DNA of 56,223 bases from Acidobacteriota bacterium (GTDB taxonomy: Bacteria; Acidobacteriota; Terriglobia; Terriglobales; Acidobacteriaceae), in the NCBI GenBank assembly GCA_021781495.1, contig JAJXWS010000011.1, positions 1 through 56,223 of the forward strand. Direction: 5' to 3'. A model generated the notes under the pieces. That model searched no databases, was not told where the DNA came from, and worked only from the letters and a program-made list of their open reading frames with translations. Both the position numbers and the translations under genes were made by a program. Numbering within the stretch: position 1 is the stretch's first letter; every line of letters starts with the position of its first letter. Positions 1-9,062 of this stretch are shown here, in pieces.

Positions 1-1
1 C

Positions 2-754
2 TACCAGATTGCGACCAAGCTATATTTTCCAGTGGGCGACGAGCCGGACAAGGGACTGTCGGCCGCGCAGGTGGAGAAGCAACTGGATCGCTCGCTGCAG
101 CGGCTGGGCGTGGAGTATGTGGACCTGTACCAATGCCACCGCTATGACAAGGAGACTCCGCTGCAGGAGACGATGGCCGCGCTGGACCGCGCAGTGAAAG
201 CGGGCAAGGTGCGGGCCATCGGCTTTAGCGAGTGGAAGGCGGAGCAGATTGACGAGGCGGTGAAGGTGGCCGATGAGGCCGGATACACGGCCTTCACGTC
301 GAGCCAGCCGCAGTACTCCTTGCTGTGGCGCAGGCCGGAAGCGAAGGTGTTTGCGGCGTGCGCGCAGCACGGCATCGGGAACCTGGCGTTCTCTCCGCTG
401 GCGCATGGCGTGCTGACGGGGAAGTATGCGCCGGGGCAGGCTCCGCCGGCGGGCAGCCGCGCGGCAAGCGAAGAGATGAACGCCTTTATGGAGACGGCGG
501 GACGGCACTACCGCTCCGACTACCTGCTGGAGGCGGTGGCGCAGCTGAAGCCGATTGCGGCGGACCTGGGCCTGACGATGGTGCAGATGGCGCTGGCGTG
601 GGTGCTGCGCAGGCCGGAGGTGGCGTCGGCGATCATCGGCGCCTCGCGGCCGGAACAGATTGCGGACAATGTGCGCGCGGTGGGCGTGACGCTGCCGGAC
701 GAGGCGTTGCAGCGTATGGATGCCGCAGTAGGCAGCGTGGCGGTGTGGGAGTAG
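2..754 (+). CDS. Aldo/keto reductase, C-terminal part (5' end outside window)
   Basis: The reading frame is open from base 2 and ends at TAG 752-754, giving about 250 residues of an NAD(P)H-dependent aldo/keto reductase of the Kv-beta/YghZ-like type. The visible part starts just before the catalytic lysine (IATKLY) and holds the active-site histidine in YQCHRYD, the SPLAHGVLTGKY segment and the C-terminal nucleotide-binding IIGASRPEQI stretch. The N-terminal third, with the catalytic Asp and Tyr, lies left of the window. It converges on rhaB with only 7 bases between stop codons, so it is not part of the rhamnose transcript. Substrate cannot be told; a role on sugar-derived carbonyls is only a guess. 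Confidence 0.9.
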   Translation, partial: YQIATKLYFPVGDEPDKGLSAAQVEKQLDRSLQRLGVEYVDLYQCHRYDKETPLQETMAALDRAVKAGKVRAIGFSEWKAEQIDEAVKVADEAGYTAFTSSQPQYSLLWRRPEAKVFAACAQHGIGNLAFSPLAHGVLTGKYAPGQAPPAGSRAASEEMNAFMETAGRHYRSDYLLEAVAQLKPIAADLGLTMVQMALAWVLRRPEVASAIIGASRPEQIADNVRAVGVTLPDEALQRMDAAVGSVAVWE

Positions 755-761
755 CGCAGGG

Positions 762-2201
762 CTACTGACCGCTGAGCATCGCGGCCCAGTGGCGCACGGC
801 TGCGGGCTCCACGGCAAGGCCGTTGGACTGGGCAGAGGCAAGCTGCACGGCGAAGTTGCCCACAGTGGAGCTTTCCGGCTCGCCCGCCTCCACCGGAAGA
901 GCGGTGCGTGCGGCGGTGAGCTGCAGGAGCAGCTTGTTGCGGCTGCCCCCGCCGAGAACGTGAATGCGGTCGAGCCTGCGGCCGAGCATCTGCTCCAGCT
1001 GCGCCAGCGCGGTGGCGTAGCGGCTGGCGAGGCTCTCAAAGATGAGCCGGGCAAAGAGCGGCTCGTTTCCGGCGACGTCGGGAATGGGCTGCAGGCGGCG
1101 TGCGACGAGCTCCTGATTGATGCGCTCGGGCATGTTGCCATCGAGCAGAAGCGGCTCGGCGTCCACGTCCAGGATGCCGGGGGTGGTGCGCGTGGCGGCC
1201 TCATCCACGAGTCGTTCGATGGTCCACGCGCGGCCGGCAGCGGTCCAGGTGTCCATGCACTGCTTGATGAGCCACATGCCGTTGACGTTGGTGTGAAAGC
1301 AGAAGCCGCCGGAGGCCGCGCCCTGGTTGGTGTAGCGGGCCTGCATGGCCGCAGGCGTGGCGATGGGCTTTTGCACCAGCGTGCCGACCAGCGACCAGGT
1401 GCCGCTGCAGATGTATGCGGTGGAATCGAGGCTGGTGGGAATGCCGGCAATGGCGGAAGCGGTGTCGTGGCAGGCGGGAGCGATCAGTTGCGTGCCGCGA
1501 TAGGCGGGTAGCTGCGCCAGCGGCCCCTGCACGCGGCCCAGCGCTGTGCCAGCGGGAACGATGAGCGGTGCGGCCTGAAGGGAGAGGCCGAGCTGCTGAA
1601 AGAGCGATGCGGACCAGTTGCCGGTTTCGATATCGACGAGGCCGGTGTGGGTGGCGTTGGTGTACTCCGCTACACGGCGGCCGCCTAGCCAGTGAAGCAC
1701 GTACTCGGGAAAGCAGACCCAGGGCGCGTGGGGATCGATGCCGGAGGCGGGATCGGCGAGGAGTTGGTAGAGAGTATTGATGCGCAGAGGCTGCGCGCCG
1801 GTGCGGCGGAAAAGCTCGGCGGGTGCGGTGGTGGCATCGACGGCGTCCTTGGTGGCTACGCTGCGCTCATCGCGGTAGCAGAAGGGTTCGGCGAGCGGTT
1901 TGCCGTCCGCACCTAGACGCACGTAGTCCACGGCCCAGCCATCGACGGCGATGGAGGCGATGCCCTCCGGCGCGGCGTCAGCGGCTTTGCGCAGGCCTTC
2001 TTCCAGACCTGCGAGGATGGTGTCCAAGGGCCAGCGCAGCGATGCGCCGCGATGCACCGGCCCGTTGGGAATGCGGTGGATGAGCTGGATATGCGGACGG
2101 CCCTGGGACCAGCGCAGCAGCGAGACACGACAGCTCTCTGCGCCGAGATCGATGGCAACGCGAGCCTGTTCCAGGGAGGGCACATCCACGCCGGAGCTCA
2201 C
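762..2201 (-). CDS. rhaB: Rhamnulokinase (FGGY family)
   Basis: 479 residues, the usual length for RhaB. It phosphorylates L-rhamnulose to L-rhamnulose-1-phosphate with ATP in the cytoplasm. Visible FGGY features are the N-terminal phosphate-binding AIDLGAESCRV, the mid-protein CSGTWSLVG and the C-terminal nucleotide-binding GGGSRNKLLLQLTA. The ATG overlaps the rhaEW stop codon by 4 bases (ATGA), so the two are translationally coupled. It is the last gene of the rhamnose block. Assignment to rhamnulokinase rather than another FGGY kinase rests on the sequence and on its rhaI and rhaEW neighbours. Confidence 0.94.
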   Translation of the reverse strand: MSSGVDVPSLEQARVAIDLGAESCRVSLLRWSQGRPHIQLIHRIPNGPVHRGASLRWPLDTILAGLEEGLRKAADAAPEGIASIAVDGWAVDYVRLGADGKPLAEPFCYRDERSVATKDAVDATTAPAELFRRTGAQPLRINTLYQLLADPASGIDPHAPWVCFPEYVLHWLGGRRVAEYTNATHTGLVDIETGNWSASLFQQLGLSLQAAPLIVPAGTALGRVQGPLAQLPAYRGTQLIAPACHDTASAIAGIPTSLDSTAYICSGTWSLVGTLVQKPIATPAAMQARYTNQGAASGGFCFHTNVNGMWLIKQCMDTWTAAGRAWTIERLVDEAATRTTPGILDVDAEPLLLDGNMPERINQELVARRLQPIPDVAGNEPLFARLIFESLASRYATALAQLEQMLGRRLDRIHVLGGGSRNKLLLQLTAARTALPVEAGEPESSTVGNFAVQLASAQSNGLAVEPAAVRHWAAMLSGQ

Positions 2202-4417
2202 CGCAGGAAGGCCTCCGTGAGTCCGCCGTCCACCGGGATGAGATGGCCGGAGGTGCAGCGGGCACGGGGACTGGCGAGGAAGAGGATGGCCTCAGCGCAG
2301 TCGGCCGGATCGATGGGCTGATGCGTGAGCGTGCGCTTGGCGTAGAAGCCAGCCAACAGGTTGCGCAGATCATCGTCGCTCATGGACTCGTCGAAGGCGA
2401 TGTTGTACTTGGTGAGCGAGGCGCGGACGCGGTCGCGCGGGAACATGGTGGATCCCTTGACCACGGTGGCCGGGCTGATGCCGTTGACGCGAACGCGGGG
2501 CGAGAGGGCGACGGCCAGCTCGCGCACCAGGTGCGAGAGCGCAGCCTTGCTTACGTCGTAGGCCTCGCTGCCGCGCTTGGAGACCACGGCGTTGGCGGAG
2601 CTGGTGAGCACGATGGAGCCGTCAAGACCCTGCTGCTCGAAGAGCTTTGCAGCCTCGTCGGCTAGCAGGTAGTTGGCCGTGACGTTGATGTCGAGCGTGG
2701 TGGCCCACATGGCGTCGCTGATGATGCCGTCGGGCGAGGACGGGAACATGGCGGCGGTGTTGATGAGGATGTCGATGCCGCCGAAGGCCGCGACGGAGGC
2801 CCGGAGCGCGCGCACGATGGCCTCGCGATTGCGGATGTCGACCGGCGTGGAGGCGACGAACTCTTTCGACGTGACGTGCTTTAACTCGTCGGCAACGCGG
2901 GCTGCGCCAGCTTCATCGCGGTCGGCGACGACGACGTGGGCTCCGCGAGCGGCGGCGAGCAGGGCGACTTCGCGGCCGATGCCGCTGCCTCCGCCGACGA
3001 CGAGCACGACGCGGCGGCTGAGCTCTTTCTCCGGCGGCTGGCGGCGAATCTTGGCCTCTTCCAGCGCCCAGTATTCGATGCGGAAGGCCTCTAGCGGCGG
3101 CAGCGCGACGTAGTTGGAGTGGACCCTGAAGCTGGCCGGGTCCATACCCTCGCCGCACTGGGGAACGGTGCCGGTGACTTCGCCCTCGGCGAGCAGGCTG
3201 GCGCCTTCCATCACGTGGATGGCGTTGGTGTAGAACTCGCCGGTGATGCGGGCCTCGGTCTTGTTCTTGCCGAAGCTGAACATGCCCAGGCCGGGGATGA
3301 GAACCACGGTAGGGCTGGCGTCGCGCAGGGCGGGCGAGTCGGGCGTGGCGAAGGCGTGGTAGTACTCGCGGTACTGCTCGCGATACTCGGCCAGCGAGGA
3401 GTGAATATGCGCTTTGAGCGCGTCAATGCCGTCGCCGGCAGCCCATGGCACAAAGAGGGGACGAATCTTGGTGCGGATAAAGTGGTCGGGGCAGCTTGTG
3501 CCCAGGAATGCGAGATCGCGCGCCTGCGCGGAGTTGACGAACTGCAGCACGTCCTCCGCATCCGTGAAGCTCGCGATCCAGCGATTCTGCGTGCAGATCT
3601 GGCCACGCAGGTAAGGCGCAATGGCAAGGGCAAGCTCGGCGCGATTGTCGCGGGCCGGGACCGCCTGACCACCAAAGCGGGCGGGGCCCTTGGCGATGCC
3701 GTGGCGCTCAATGAACTGGCCGATCTGGTCAATCACGGTGAGAGTGTTGACGTAGCACTCGCGCTGCGTCTGGCCCCAGGTAAACAGGCCGTGGCCGCCG
3801 AGCACGATGCCATCGCAGCCGGGGTTGTCGGCGATAGCGCGTTTCATCATCATGGCCAGCTCAAAGCCGGGGCGCTGCCAGGGCACCCAGACGAGCTGGT
3901 GGCCGAACTCGCGATTGAACTCCTCCATCTTGGCCTTGCCGTTGGCAGAGGCCGCAAGAGCGATACCCCAGTCCGGATGCAGGTGGTCTACGTGCGGGAA
4001 GGGCAGGAAGCCGTGCAGGGGCGTGTCAATGGACGCGGCGACAGGGTTGTTGCGGAAGGTGCACAGCGGATACATGGCAACCATGTCGTCCTCGGTATCC
4101 ACGCCCTTGTAGCTGCGCTCCAGGGCCAGCAGCTTCTCAAAGTAGAGGGTGGCAAAGCCCGTGCGCTTCATGCTGCCGAGGTCGCCGCCGGAGCCCTTGA
4201 CCCAGAGCACGGAGACAGACTCGCCGGTGAGGGGATCGGTTTCACTGATCTTGGAACTGGTGTTGCCGCCGGCAAAGTTGGTGATGCGAAGGTCAGAGCC
4301 GAGCAGGTTGGAGCGGTAGCGCAGAAGCTCGGGCTCGTCGAGCGTGGCGGCTACGCTGGGGTCCCAGCGGTCTTCAAGGAACTTGAGAACAGGGGAGGCA
4401 ATTGTTGCCTGGGTCAT
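2198..4417 (-). CDS. rhaEW: Bifunctional rhamnulose-1-phosphate aldolase / L-lactaldehyde dehydrogenase
   Basis: 739 residues with two enzymes fused. Residues about 1-430 are a class II (zinc) aldolase domain, with metal-ligand signature HVDHLHPDWG, GGHGLFTWG and the GGNTSSK phosphate region. Residues about 470-739 are a short-chain dehydrogenase with the Rossmann motif GGGSGIGRE and a catalytic Ser plus YDVSK. The family splits rhamnulose-1-phosphate into DHAP and L-lactaldehyde and oxidises the latter to L-lactate. I start it at ATG 4417 rather than the in-frame GTG at 4423; a GGTGGTG stretch precedes it, so the ribosome site is weak. The usual NNAG of SDRs reads INTAAM. It is coupled to rhaB by an ATGA overlap. 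Confidence 0.92.
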   Translation of the reverse strand: MTQATIASPVLKFLEDRWDPSVAATLDEPELLRYRSNLLGSDLRITNFAGGNTSSKISETDPLTGESVSVLWVKGSGGDLGSMKRTGFATLYFEKLLALERSYKGVDTEDDMVAMYPLCTFRNNPVAASIDTPLHGFLPFPHVDHLHPDWGIALAASANGKAKMEEFNREFGHQLVWVPWQRPGFELAMMMKRAIADNPGCDGIVLGGHGLFTWGQTQRECYVNTLTVIDQIGQFIERHGIAKGPARFGGQAVPARDNRAELALAIAPYLRGQICTQNRWIASFTDAEDVLQFVNSAQARDLAFLGTSCPDHFIRTKIRPLFVPWAAGDGIDALKAHIHSSLAEYREQYREYYHAFATPDSPALRDASPTVVLIPGLGMFSFGKNKTEARITGEFYTNAIHVMEGASLLAEGEVTGTVPQCGEGMDPASFRVHSNYVALPPLEAFRIEYWALEEAKIRRQPPEKELSRRVVLVVGGGSGIGREVALLAAARGAHVVVADRDEAGAARVADELKHVTSKEFVASTPVDIRNREAIVRALRASVAAFGGIDILINTAAMFPSSPDGIISDAMWATTLDINVTANYLLADEAAKLFEQQGLDGSIVLTSSANAVVSKRGSEAYDVSKAALSHLVRELAVALSPRVRVNGISPATVVKGSTMFPRDRVRASLTKYNIAFDESMSDDDLRNLLAGFYAKRTLTHQPIDPADCAEAILFLASPRARCTSGHLIPVDGGLTEAFLR

Positions 4418-4456
4418 ATACACACCACCAAACGGAAGAATCAGGAAACCTCAAAA

Positions 4457-4465
4457 ACGATAGCA
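4457..4465 (-). promoter_or_regulatory. Possible extended -10 promoter for rhaEW-rhaB
   Basis: On the minus strand TGC-TATCGT (4465 to 4457) reads as an extended -10 element, about 40 bases before the rhaEW ATG. No convincing -35 is seen. The 155-base gap before rhaEW is the longest inside the rhamnose block, so a separate or internal start is plausible. Confidence 0.25.
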
Positions 4466-4531
4466 CATTGCAGTCAATAGGAGAAGTATTTCTTATTTGA
4501 AAACTACGGCACGGTTTTTCGCTGCATTAAC

Positions 4532-4547
4532 CATGCCACCGCATGGA
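4532..4547 (-). other. Stem-loop between the regulator and rhaEW
   Basis: CCATGC and GCATGG form a perfect 6-bp stem with a 4-base loop, 25 bases after the regulator stop codon. No T-tract follows on the minus strand, so it is not a classical terminator. It could be an attenuating or mRNA-stabilising hairpin between the two halves of the block. Confidence 0.4.
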
Positions 4548-4572
4548 ACAGCAGCACCGCGCCGGCGCCCTG

Positions 4573-5685
4573 CTACTCCTCCTGCTCCTCGGACCGGTCG
4601 CCGTCCAGATTGTCTGGCGTGACCAGGCGGTGGCGCACGTAATTGTAGGGCGGAACGGTATATCCGCGCAGCAGGGCGATGCCGAGCTGGATAAGCCGGG
4701 GGCCGTAGGTCTCCGCCTCGTGCGAGATGCTGCCGACGATGGCGCTTTTGCCGGTCCGCATCTCCTCGATGACCTCGGGGATGCAGTCCTGGCCGACGAT
4801 GGCGAAGTCGGCCTCGCGGCCGGCCTGGCGGGCGGCCTCCAGCACGCCGAGGGCGCTGGAGTCCGTGGCGGCGGCGACGAGGACGTGCTGCCCTTTGCGA
4901 TGCCCACTGAGGAAGTCCGAGACGGCGCGGCGGCTGGGCTCGCGCATGCCGCGGCCTTCCAGCCGGATGTAGTGGTCGGGCTGCAGGTCCTTGAGCTTGT
5001 CGCGGATGCCCTCGAAGGCGCCGGCGATGCGGCTCTGGACGTAGCTGCCCGCCTCAGAGAATCCTATGCCGAGCACGAAATCCACCTTGCCCTTCCACTT
5101 GCGCTGGGCGTGCTGGCCGAGCAGGGAACCGGCCTCAAAGCCGACCTCGAAGTTATCGACGCCGAAGTAGGTGGCGTTGGGGTGGGGGACGTCGATGGCG
5201 ACGAGCGGGATGTCGGCCTTCTTGAGGATGTGGGCGACGTGGGGCGCGACGTGCTCCTCGACCTGGAACTCGAGGACAAGATCAACGCGCTTGTAGACGA
5301 ACTCCTGCGCGTTCTGGATGGCAATGTCGGGGTCCTGCTTGTTGTCGAGGACGAACACCTCGACCCCGGCGGCTGCGGCCGCGTCTGTCACGCTGCGGGC
5401 CATGGCCATGGAGAAGGGCATGTCGCCGCTCTGCACGGCAAAGCCGAAGCGCAGCCGGCGTGGGCGCGAGACCAGGCGGTACTGTCCGGTCTGCGACTGC
5501 GCGACGTAGCCGCGGTGGACCAGCGTCTTGAGGATGCGGTAGACGCTGGTCTTGGAGATGTGGGTCTTCTGGAAGACGTCTTCCAGGGTGACGGGCGCAT
5601 TGTGCTGCTCAAGGAACTCGAGGACGTCGAGTGCCTTGGACAGGATCGGAATCAGGTAGAGCCTCTTGATTTTGGCCTTGGGCAA
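4573..5685 (-). CDS. Transcriptional regulator: IclR-type winged helix fused to sugar-binding (periplasmic-binding-protein-like) domain
   Basis: 370 residues. Residues about 13-72 form an IclR-like winged helix (ILSKALDVLEFLEQ, then SKTSVYRILKTLVHRGYV). Residues about 79-350 resemble a LacI/ribose-binding-protein fold (start LRFGFAVQSGD, FGVDNFEVGFEAG near the hinge, a late QDCIPEVIEEMRTGK segment). There is no signal peptide, so it should act in the cytoplasm as a ligand-responsive DNA-binding protein, most simply sensing a rhamnose-pathway sugar. The start is TTG 5685: GGAGG at 5697-5693 sits 7 bases before it, while the upstream in-frame TTG 5712 contains no such site. Normal IclR proteins carry a GAF-like effector domain and LacI proteins a different HTH, so this combination is unusual. 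Confidence 0.85.
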   Translation of the reverse strand: MPKAKIKRLYLIPILSKALDVLEFLEQHNAPVTLEDVFQKTHISKTSVYRILKTLVHRGYVAQSQTGQYRLVSRPRRLRFGFAVQSGDMPFSMAMARSVTDAAAAAGVEVFVLDNKQDPDIAIQNAQEFVYKRVDLVLEFQVEEHVAPHVAHILKKADIPLVAIDVPHPNATYFGVDNFEVGFEAGSLLGQHAQRKWKGKVDFVLGIGFSEAGSYVQSRIAGAFEGIRDKLKDLQPDHYIRLEGRGMREPSRRAVSDFLSGHRKGQHVLVAAATDSSALGVLEAARQAGREADFAIVGQDCIPEVIEEMRTGKSAIVGSISHEAETYGPRLIQLGIALLRGYTVPPYNYVRHRLVTPDNLDGDRSEEQEE

Positions 5686-5744
5686 AGAATGGCCTCCGCG
5701 CTGCAGTTTCAATCCAGAAACGTCGGAAACAAGAATACTCTGTT

Positions 5745-6938
5745 CTATGCGTAGCTGTTAACCGTGGAGTGACGTCCCCCGCGTTCCTGGCTGATGCGCT
5801 CCACGTAGCCGCCCTCGCGCAGGGCTGCGATGGGCGCGGCTGGCAGGCCGCGGGATTCGCGCCATGCCGCTGCGAGCGGACGCACGTCGCGCCAGAAGGC
5901 TCCGCGGAAGAGTTCTTCGGCGGCCACCAGATCACAGGACTGCTGGCGGCGGGCCAGCTCTTCGCGATCGACGAGGGCTGCTTTCAGCCAGAGTTCCTGC
6001 GCGGTGACGACGGTCTGAACGGTAGCTTCAATCTTGCCCTTCAGGTTGTGGCTCTGGTCCACCATGAAGGCGACATCGAGCTGCAGGCCATCGGACTTGG
6101 CGCTGTGAATCTCGTGGAAGATGCGGAAGATCTGGTAGGGATCGATGGAGCCGAGGGTGAGATCATCGTCGGCATAGCGGCGGTCGTTGAAGTGGAACCC
6201 GCCGAGCAGGCCGGTGTGGAGCAGCCATGCGACGATCTGCTCGATGTTCTGCGTGGCGTAGTGGTGGCCGGTATCGACCAGGACGCACGCCTGCGGGCCG
6301 GCGGTGCGGGCCAGGTGCGAGGACATGCCCCAGTCGGCAATGTCGGTGTGGTAGAAGGCCGGCTCAAAGGGCTTGTACTCGATGAGCAGACGCTGGCCGG
6401 GGGCCAGATGCGCATGGGTGGCGCGGAGCGCCTCCTCAAGCCAGCCGATGCGCTTGCGCATGCTCTGGGTACCGGGATAGTTGGAGCCGTCCGGAAGCCA
6501 GAGGGAGACATCGCGGGAGTTGAGCTGCTTGGCAATCTCCACGGACTCCAGCATGTGGTCCACGGCGTGCTGGCGCACCTCGGCGGACGGGTTGCAGAGC
6601 GAGCCGAACTTGTACTCCTGATCCTGAAAGAGGTTGGGATTGATGGAACCGGCACGGATGCCAAAGCGCTGTTCGAGCGCCTGCACCTGGGGCACATCGC
6701 GGACGCCGTTGGGCAGATCCCACAGCACGTGCAGGGCAAGGGTGGGCGTGGCGCCTGTCAGACGCCGAACCTCGGCCGCATCGCTGAACTTCTCTTCCAG
6801 CGTGGTTGCGGCTCCGGGCTGCACAAACTTGCCGAAGCGCGTTCCTGTGTTGGCGAATCCCCAGGAGGGGATCTCGATCTGGAAGGAATCCAGAGCCTGA
6901 ACTACCTGATCCATGATTGCGGGTTCCAATGGTGTCAT
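5745..6938 (-). CDS. rhaI: L-rhamnose isomerase (RhaI type, xylose-isomerase-like TIM barrel)
   Basis: 397 residues. It interconverts L-rhamnose and L-rhamnulose. It belongs to the Pseudomonas/Bacillus RhaI type rather than E. coli RhaA. Metal-binding and catalytic stretches typical of the xylose-isomerase-like barrel are visible: IEYKPFEPAFYHTD, LVDTGHHYATQN and HFNDRRYADDD. It begins 10 bases after the lutC stop, so it sits on the lut transcript, and ends 59 bases before the regulator start. The context (rhaEW, rhaB, lutABC) supports rhamnose as the natural substrate, although this type of enzyme is known to be broad towards aldoses. Confidence 0.92.
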   Translation of the reverse strand: MTPLEPAIMDQVVQALDSFQIEIPSWGFANTGTRFGKFVQPGAATTLEEKFSDAAEVRRLTGATPTLALHVLWDLPNGVRDVPQVQALEQRFGIRAGSINPNLFQDQEYKFGSLCNPSAEVRQHAVDHMLESVEIAKQLNSRDVSLWLPDGSNYPGTQSMRKRIGWLEEALRATHAHLAPGQRLLIEYKPFEPAFYHTDIADWGMSSHLARTAGPQACVLVDTGHHYATQNIEQIVAWLLHTGLLGGFHFNDRRYADDDLTLGSIDPYQIFRIFHEIHSAKSDGLQLDVAFMVDQSHNLKGKIEATVQTVVTAQELWLKAALVDREELARRQQSCDLVAAEELFRGAFWRDVRPLAAAWRESRGLPAAPIAALREGGYVERISQERGGRHSTVNSYA

Positions 6939-6948
6939 GCCTGCCTGC

Positions 6949-7620
6949 CTAATGAGTGGTGAAGGATTCGGACCGTGCCTCGGCCGGGTTTTCGTCGCGC
7001 ACCAGAATCACATTGAGAAAGCGTGGTCCGTGTACGCCCTTGATGCGCGTCATTTCAATGTCTGCCGTGGCGCTGGGCCCGGAGATGTAGGTGGCCAGCT
7101 CAGGTTGCTGCTGGCACAAAGCGAAGTATTCGGGGAGTGTTTCGACGATCTGCGTGGTGCGGAGGATGCACAGGTGCCAGTCCGGGAGCAGGGAGAGCAC
7201 ACGGCGCCCCTCGGCGGCCGAGTGATGTAGCACGATGGTTCCGGAGTCGGCCACGCCCGCAAAGGACTGCGTCACCACGCCCTCGCACTGTTCGAGGGCG
7301 TCGGCAGAGAGCCCCGTGTCCTGCTGAAAGTCGTAGCCGGAGGGGAGCCAGTCCTGCGGCAGACCGGGCGGAACTGCAAAGCGGTGACGGCCACTGGCCG
7401 CGAGTTGCTCGGCGATGACCGCAGGCAACTGGGCCGGCTCACAGACGGCGACCTCGGCTCCATACTCATGCAGCCGCTCGATCATCAGAGCGAGTCGCTG
7501 TTCCGCGTCGAGTGTGCCTTTGCGGAGATACGTGCGCGGCAGTGCGGCGTAATCCTGTGGCGCTGCATTGGCCGTGGCTGTGCGGATGCGGTCGAGGATC
7601 AGCGTGCGCGACGTGCTCAT
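6949..7620 (-). CDS. lutC: Lactate utilization protein C (LUD domain)
   Basis: 223 residues, one LUD domain. With LutA and LutB it forms the iron-sulfur L-lactate oxidising complex that yields pyruvate. The C-terminal GPSATADIEMTRIKGVHGP stretch is the family signature. I take ATG 7620, which overlaps the lutB stop in an ATGA, rather than the ATG at 7650 that would lie inside lutB. rhaI follows after 10 bases. In this operon its most likely role is to consume the L-lactate produced by the dehydrogenase half of RhaEW. Confidence 0.93.
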   Translation of the reverse strand: MSTSRTLILDRIRTATANAAPQDYAALPRTYLRKGTLDAEQRLALMIERLHEYGAEVAVCEPAQLPAVIAEQLAASGRHRFAVPPGLPQDWLPSGYDFQQDTGLSADALEQCEGVVTQSFAGVADSGTIVLHHSAAEGRRVLSLLPDWHLCILRTTQIVETLPEYFALCQQQPELATYISGPSATADIEMTRIKGVHGPRFLNVILVRDENPAEARSESFTTH

Positions 7621-9062
7621 TGGCCCTCCTTGCGGCGAGTTTCCCACCACTCGCGGAAGGTCTGGCTGGGCAGGCCGCGCAGGTCGCGCGTCATGGTCCA
7701 GCGGGAGCCCATGCCCGGCAGCGCATGAATCCAGCCGTCTTTGCCGGTGAAGGCGCGCAGGGCGATGCGGCCCAGCCGCTGCGCGGCGCGGAAGCGGCCG
7801 GCGCTGCTGAAGAGATTGTTGGCAATGCGCATGCCCAAATACATTGGGTCGAGCAGGCGGTCCGTCTCCGCGCGCTCGCGATCCACGACCTTGGCGCGCA
7901 AATCGATGAGCACTTCGGGGATGTTGATCTTGACCGGGCAGACCTCATAGCAAGCTCCGCAGAGCGAGGAGGCATAGGGGAGCGACTGCGCGTGCTCCAT
8001 CTGCATGAGCTGCGGCGTAAGAATGGCGCCGATGGGGCCGCCGTACACCGAGCCGTAGGCGTGTCCGCCGGTCTGCAGGTAGACGGGGCAGGCATTCTGG
8101 CAGGCGGCGCAGCGGATGCACTTGAGCGTCTGCTGCTCGGTCTTTTTGCCCAGGATGGAGGTGCGGCCATTGTCGAGCAGGATGATGTGGAAGCGCTGAG
8201 GGCCGTCGCCGGGCGTCACGCCGGTCCAGAGCGAGGTGTAGGGGCTCATGCGCTCGCCGGTGGCGGAGCGGGCCAGCAGTTGCAGCAGCACTTCGAGGTC
8301 CTGGAAGCGCGGCAGCACCTTCTCAATGCCGGCGATGGTGATGAGCGTGCGCGGCAGGGTAAGGCACATGCGGCCGTTGCCCTCGGACTCGACGATGGCC
8401 ACCGAGCCGGTCTCTGCCACCAGGAAGTTGGCTCCGCTGATGGCCGTGGGCACGCTGAGAAATTTTTGCCGCAGATAAGCGCGCGCAGCGGCGGTGAGCG
8501 CCTGCGGATCGTCGGAGAGATCCGGAATTCCCATGCGCCGGGCGAAGATTTCGCGCACCTGGCTGCGGTTGACGTGGAGTGCGGGTACAACGATGTGCGA
8601 GGGCTCGTCCTCGCCCAGTTGCAGAATCAACTCGGCGAGGTCGGTCTCAATGGCGTGGATGCCGGCGGCCTCCAGCGCGGGATTCAACTGAATCTCCGCG
8701 GAGGTCATGGTCTTGATCTTGATGACTTCGCTGGCCTGCTCCTGGCGCAGGATGTCGAGAACGATGGAGCGGGCCTCGGCGGCGTCGGCCGCCCAGTGGA
8801 CCACGCCTCCGGCGGCGGTGCAGCGGGCCTCAAACTGTTCCAGGTATGGGCCGAGATTCTGCAGGACGTGAGTGCGAATGGCCGAGGCAGCGGTGCGCAG
8901 ATCCTGCCAGTCAGTCTTTTCCGCTACCAGCTTGGCGCGCTTGCTCTGGATGACGCCGGTGGCATGGGCCACGTTCTTGCGCAGTTGCGCGTTGCGCAGG
9001 ATGGGCAGAGCAGCGGTGGGAAACGGCGGAGCTACGCGCGGGTCGAGGATGACGTTGCTCAC
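7617..9062 (-). CDS. lutB: Lactate utilization protein B (iron-sulfur, LUD domain)
   Basis: 481 residues. An N-terminal LUD domain (about 60-300) is followed by two 4Fe-4S ferredoxin-type motifs, CIRCAACQNACPVY and CGACYEVCPVKI, and a C-terminal region typical of LutB/LldF. The start is GTG 9062, whose TG forms part of the lutA stop (GTGA overlap). The frame is open further upstream, but that would overlap lutA deeply. LutB is the electron-transferring subunit of the LutABC L-lactate dehydrogenase in the cytoplasm. Confidence 0.94.
   Translation of the reverse strand: MSNVILDPRVAPPFPTAALPILRNAQLRKNVAHATGVIQSKRAKLVAEKTDWQDLRTAASAIRTHVLQNLGPYLEQFEARCTAAGGVVHWAADAAEARSIVLDILRQEQASEVIKIKTMTSAEIQLNPALEAAGIHAIETDLAELILQLGEDEPSHIVVPALHVNRSQVREIFARRMGIPDLSDDPQALTAAARAYLRQKFLSVPTAISGANFLVAETGSVAIVESEGNGRMCLTLPRTLITIAGIEKVLPRFQDLEVLLQLLARSATGERMSPYTSLWTGVTPGDGPQRFHIILLDNGRTSILGKKTEQQTLKCIRCAACQNACPVYLQTGGHAYGSVYGGPIGAILTPQLMQMEHAQSLPYASSLCGACYEVCPVKINIPEVLIDLRAKVVDRERAETDRLLDPMYLGMRIANNLFSSAGRFRAAQRLGRIALRAFTGKDGWIHALPGMGSRWTMTRDLRGLPSQTFREWWETRRKEGQ

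Noticed and set aside
3119..4480. 453-codon open frame on the plus strand, opposite rhaEW
   Set aside because: It is antisense to a strongly supported enzyme gene, has no recognisable domain and reflects the GC-rich third-position pattern.
4437..4480. TTGACT as a -35 box for rhaEW
   Set aside because: No acceptable -10 lies 16-18 bases downstream of it; the extended -10 (TGCTATCGT) is only 8-9 bases away.
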